From Salinibacterium amurskyense (GTDB lineage: Bacteria; Actinomycetota; Actinomycetes; Actinomycetales; Microbacteriaceae), in the NCBI RefSeq assembly GCF_002797685.1, contig NZ_PGFH01000002.1, forward strand, positions 372,001 to 436,000: a stretch of 64,000 nucleotides of DNA. Reading direction: 5' to 3'. This document shows positions 62,324 to 64,000 of this stretch, piece after piece (position 1 is the first letter of the stretch; each line of letters begins with the position of its first letter). Below the pieces are notes generated by a model. It was not told where the DNA came from. It saw nothing but the letters and a program-made list of their open reading frames with translations, and ran no database searches. The position numbers were made by a program, and so were the translations under genes.

Positions 62324-63271
62324 TCAGACCTTCAGCGTGTTGATTGTTTTGGTGATGCGCTCGCCGTCATTCTCGAGGAAGACGATCTCGCCGAACTTGA
62401 GCTGTGACCAGTCGTCACCCTCGGTCAAGGGCTCGGAGGCGAATATCACACCGGTCGCGTCATCCTCGCTGCTCTCCTCGAAATCGTAGGTCGTAGCATC
62501 GTCCTCGAAGTTGCACCCCATCAGTAGGTACATCGGTTCGAGGAGCATCGAGAGCGCGAAGTCGTCGCTGTCGGGGGCCGACTTCCGCAGCTTCTTCCAG
62601 TCACCAGCGGGGTTGGTCTCACCGTGGTGACCGAGGCCGACGTTGACACCGATGATGCGGTCGGCTGACACGAGGGCCATTTTCAGCTTTGTCAGAGCGC
62701 CAAGGTCGAGGTCCTTCATCGCCTGGGCGATCAGTTCGATGAGCTTCTCGATCGCTCGTTGCACGTCCTCGTTGCTGTCACCCTCGAGCAGCGAGAGGAG
62801 TAGCACGTAGATGAACTCGGTGTCCGTGTTTCCGCGCATCTGTTTGAGATACCGATCCTCGCAGTGCTCCAGCAGCTCGCGCTGCAGGAGCTGCCAGTTG
62901 GGCAGGTAGCCATTTTGGGCGACGATCCACGGGGTCTCCTCGAAGGAGAACGGGTGGCAGTTCTCGTCGACCATCACGACCTTCGAGTCGTACGCCGCGG
63001 CTCGCACATGCGCCAACATGGTACTGGCCTGGAGGCTGGGGATCATCCGGCTGGCGTTGTCGTCGTAAAAGGCCGCCATGGGACGGCGGTAGATGAAGGG
63101 TTCTTCGGGCTTCAGCAGGTGCTCGCCCCAGATCCCGAATCCCCATCCGGCCAACTGGAGCTCGGGGTGCCGTTCGGGATCGAGTGCCTGATTGATCAGG
63201 CTGTTCTCTGGCTTGAGCAGGAGATTTTCCAGTGGTGTCTCAGGGCCGAGGTAGGCGAGCACGCGGCACAT
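62324..63271 (-). CDS. Class II glutamine amidotransferase
   Basis: The 315-residue protein starts with the Ntn nucleophile cysteine directly after the initiator Met (MCRVLAYLGPET) and has LAGWGFGIWG, FYDDNASRMIP, STMLAHVRAA and the glutamine-site VAQNGYLPNWQ. It resembles stand-alone GATase_4 proteins (YafJ/EgtC-like) that hydrolyse glutamine or gamma-glutamyl compounds; no synthetase partner is visible. AAGGAG lies just before the ATG at 63271. It is opposite in direction to its neighbours and flanked by the ychF tail repeat, hinting at insertion. Confidence 0.9.
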   Translation of the reverse strand: MCRVLAYLGPETPLENLLLKPENSLINQALDPERHPELQLAGWGFGIWGEHLLKPEEPFIYRRPMAAFYDDNASRMIPSLQASTMLAHVRAAAYDSKVVMVDENCHPFSFEETPWIVAQNGYLPNWQLLQRELLEHCEDRYLKQMRGNTDTEFIYVLLLSLLEGDSNEDVQRAIEKLIELIAQAMKDLDLGALTKLKMALVSADRIIGVNVGLGHHGETNPAGDWKKLRKSAPDSDDFALSMLLEPMYLLMGCNFEDDATTYDFEESSEDDATGVIFASEPLTEGDDWSQLKFGEIVFLENDGERITKTINTLKV

Positions 63272-63369
63272 AAGTCTCCTTCGTTGGGCTCCTGTCATCC
63301 TACCGTCGGTACATGGAGCCGGTGCTGGCCATCTGAACAGCACACCGAGGTTAATCGGCAACGGAATGC

Positions 63370-63390
63370 GGTGGAGTTCCGCTTCAATAA
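63370..63390. repeat. Direct repeat copy B (ychF 3'-end remnant)
   Basis: GTGGAGTTCCGCTTCAATAA and the following base match the ychF end in 19 of 21 positions, the two differences being third-codon positions. It is not part of any convincing gene. It lies in the otherwise featureless gap 63272-63447. Confidence 0.65.
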
Positions 63391-63447
63391 CAAGCCGCGG
63401 CTCGCAGTGTCGCACGACGGCTTTCCGCGGGCGTGCCACTATGACGT

Positions 63448-63705
63448 ATGACAACAAATCCTGTTCCGCGCACGAACACGCTCGCACTCATCGGCTTCAT
63501 CGCCGCATTCATGATTCCGATCGTGGGAGTGGTGTTGGGCGCAATGGGTCGCAAGCAAATCACGTCGAGTGGGGAATCGGGTCGCGGGCTAGCTCGTGCC
63601 GCGATCATCATCGGCATCGCAGGCACGTTGTTCCAAGTCGTTTTCTTCGCTGTCTGGCTTTTCTTCGTGACTACGGCCATGTCACAGGGCGGCATTCTGG
63701 GCTAG
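63448..63705 (+). CDS. DUF4190 domain-containing small membrane protein
   Basis: The 85-residue protein has two hydrophobic helices (about 12-33 and 48-75) separated by the motif LGAMGRKQITSSGESGRGLARAAIIIG, diagnostic of DUF4190. Function is unknown. The ATG at 63448 lacks a clear SD. The next gene begins 10 bases after its stop. Confidence 0.85.
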   Translation: MTTNPVPRTNTLALIGFIAAFMIPIVGVVLGAMGRKQITSSGESGRGLARAAIIIGIAGTLFQVVFFAVWLFFVTTAMSQGGILG

Positions 63706-63715
63706 GGCCTCGACC

Positions 63716-64000
63716 ATGATTCGGTCCTTCTGGAAGAAGCACGTCAAGCCTCCGCTCCCGGACGAAACCTTGGATCCGTTCAGGGGAGGCGTTGGTGTTC
63801 TAACGAAAGATGGCGTCGTAGCCGGCCACATCGCGTCAGTCGTAGGGCACTTCGTATCGCCATTGAGCCTCTTCCAGCAGACATGGTGGGTCTGGTACAT
63901 CGTCGTCTGGGCCGACGGCACTCACGAGCTATCCCAGGAGGACTATCCACCGTGGATCACCGTGCGGGAGCTGCAAGCGGGATATTTCGATTTCATTGGC
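63716..64000 (+). CDS. Hypothetical protein (partial, runs off the window)
   Basis: An open frame from ATG 63716 continues to the window end without a stop (95 codons). It begins MIRSFWKKHVKPPLPDET and contains an aromatic-rich stretch TWWVWYIVVWADGTHEL, suggesting a small beta-barrel or SH3-like fold rather than a membrane protein. Codon choice differs from the surroundings: CTA, GTA, CCA, ACA, TCA and AGG are frequent. I do not recognise the family. Together with the repeat at 63370 it may be recently acquired DNA. Confidence 0.6.
   Translation, partial: MIRSFWKKHVKPPLPDETLDPFRGGVGVLTKDGVVAGHIASVVGHFVSPLSLFQQTWWVWYIVVWADGTHELSQEDYPPWITVRELQAGYFDFIG

Overview
The window is about 64 kb of compact, moderately GC-rich actinobacterial chromosome. 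GTG and TTG starts are frequent, intergenic gaps are short, and Ala/Glu/Asp-rich proteins and actinobacterial housekeeping neighbourhoods dominate (eno-ftsB-DUF501-subtilase; xseA-xseB-DUF4245-carbonic anhydrase; ispH-DUF6264; fbaA, glpX, rmuC). The gene content and order fit the family Microbacteriaceae; a genus such as Salinibacterium or a relative is only a guess. No phage, insertion sequence, CRISPR array or rRNA operon is visible. There is one tRNA gene.

Layout. 1-9.4 kb: the end of prs, an acyl-CoA ligase (fadD), then a carbohydrate-acid block with 6-phosphogluconate dehydrogenase (gnd, minus) and a plus-strand gluconate/L-idonate operon (gntK, gntP, gluconate 5-dehydrogenase, idnD). 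It is followed by a convergent FadR-type regulator (9429-10145). The enzymes form a path from idonate or 5-ketogluconate through gluconate and 6-phosphogluconate to ribulose 5-phosphate. 10.1-18.8 kb: rplY with a long structured leader, pth, mfd, a CPBP membrane protease, a secreted nuclease, a degenerate SGNH hydrolase and mazG. 18.8-27.1 kb: a structured intergenic stretch, a TetR regulator, hisS, a second CPBP protease, eno, ftsB, DUF501, a mycosin-like protease, ndh and a tRNA-Leu(UAA) with an unusually short variable loop. 27.1-29.4 kb: a small arsenic locus (arsC, an ArsR-ArsC fusion, an aquaporin-type channel) with two matching operator candidates.

29.4-36.7 kb: small proteins, a PLP aldolase/lactone-oxidase pair, a flavin monooxygenase that probably starts at ATT, LemA-HtpX, and a YcaQ-type glycosylase. 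36.7-43.4 kb: a four-gene ABC importer, an AI-2E-type permease and threonine ammonia-lyase. 43.4-48.9 kb: greA, DUF4307, small membrane proteins, hemolysin III, uppS, PIN-PhoH, and a gene broken at a run of seven G. 48.9-63.7 kb: fumC, carbonic anhydrase, xseBA, ispH, fbaA, glpX, rmuC, a LysR regulator with mmsA, ychF, a class II amidotransferase flanked by a repeat of the ychF 3' end, and two small genes, the last running off the window.

Regulatory style. Many genes have a TANNNT box 6-7 bases before the start codon and no Shine-Dalgarno sequence, which indicates widespread leaderless transcription. Internal operon genes overlap by ATGA/GTGA or have strong AGGAG sites. The most unusual items are the ArsR-ArsC fusion without cysteines in its sensor half, the short-armed tRNA-Leu, the structured 18.8-19.05 kb region, the SGNH pseudoenzyme, the G7 frameshift and the duplicated ychF tail.
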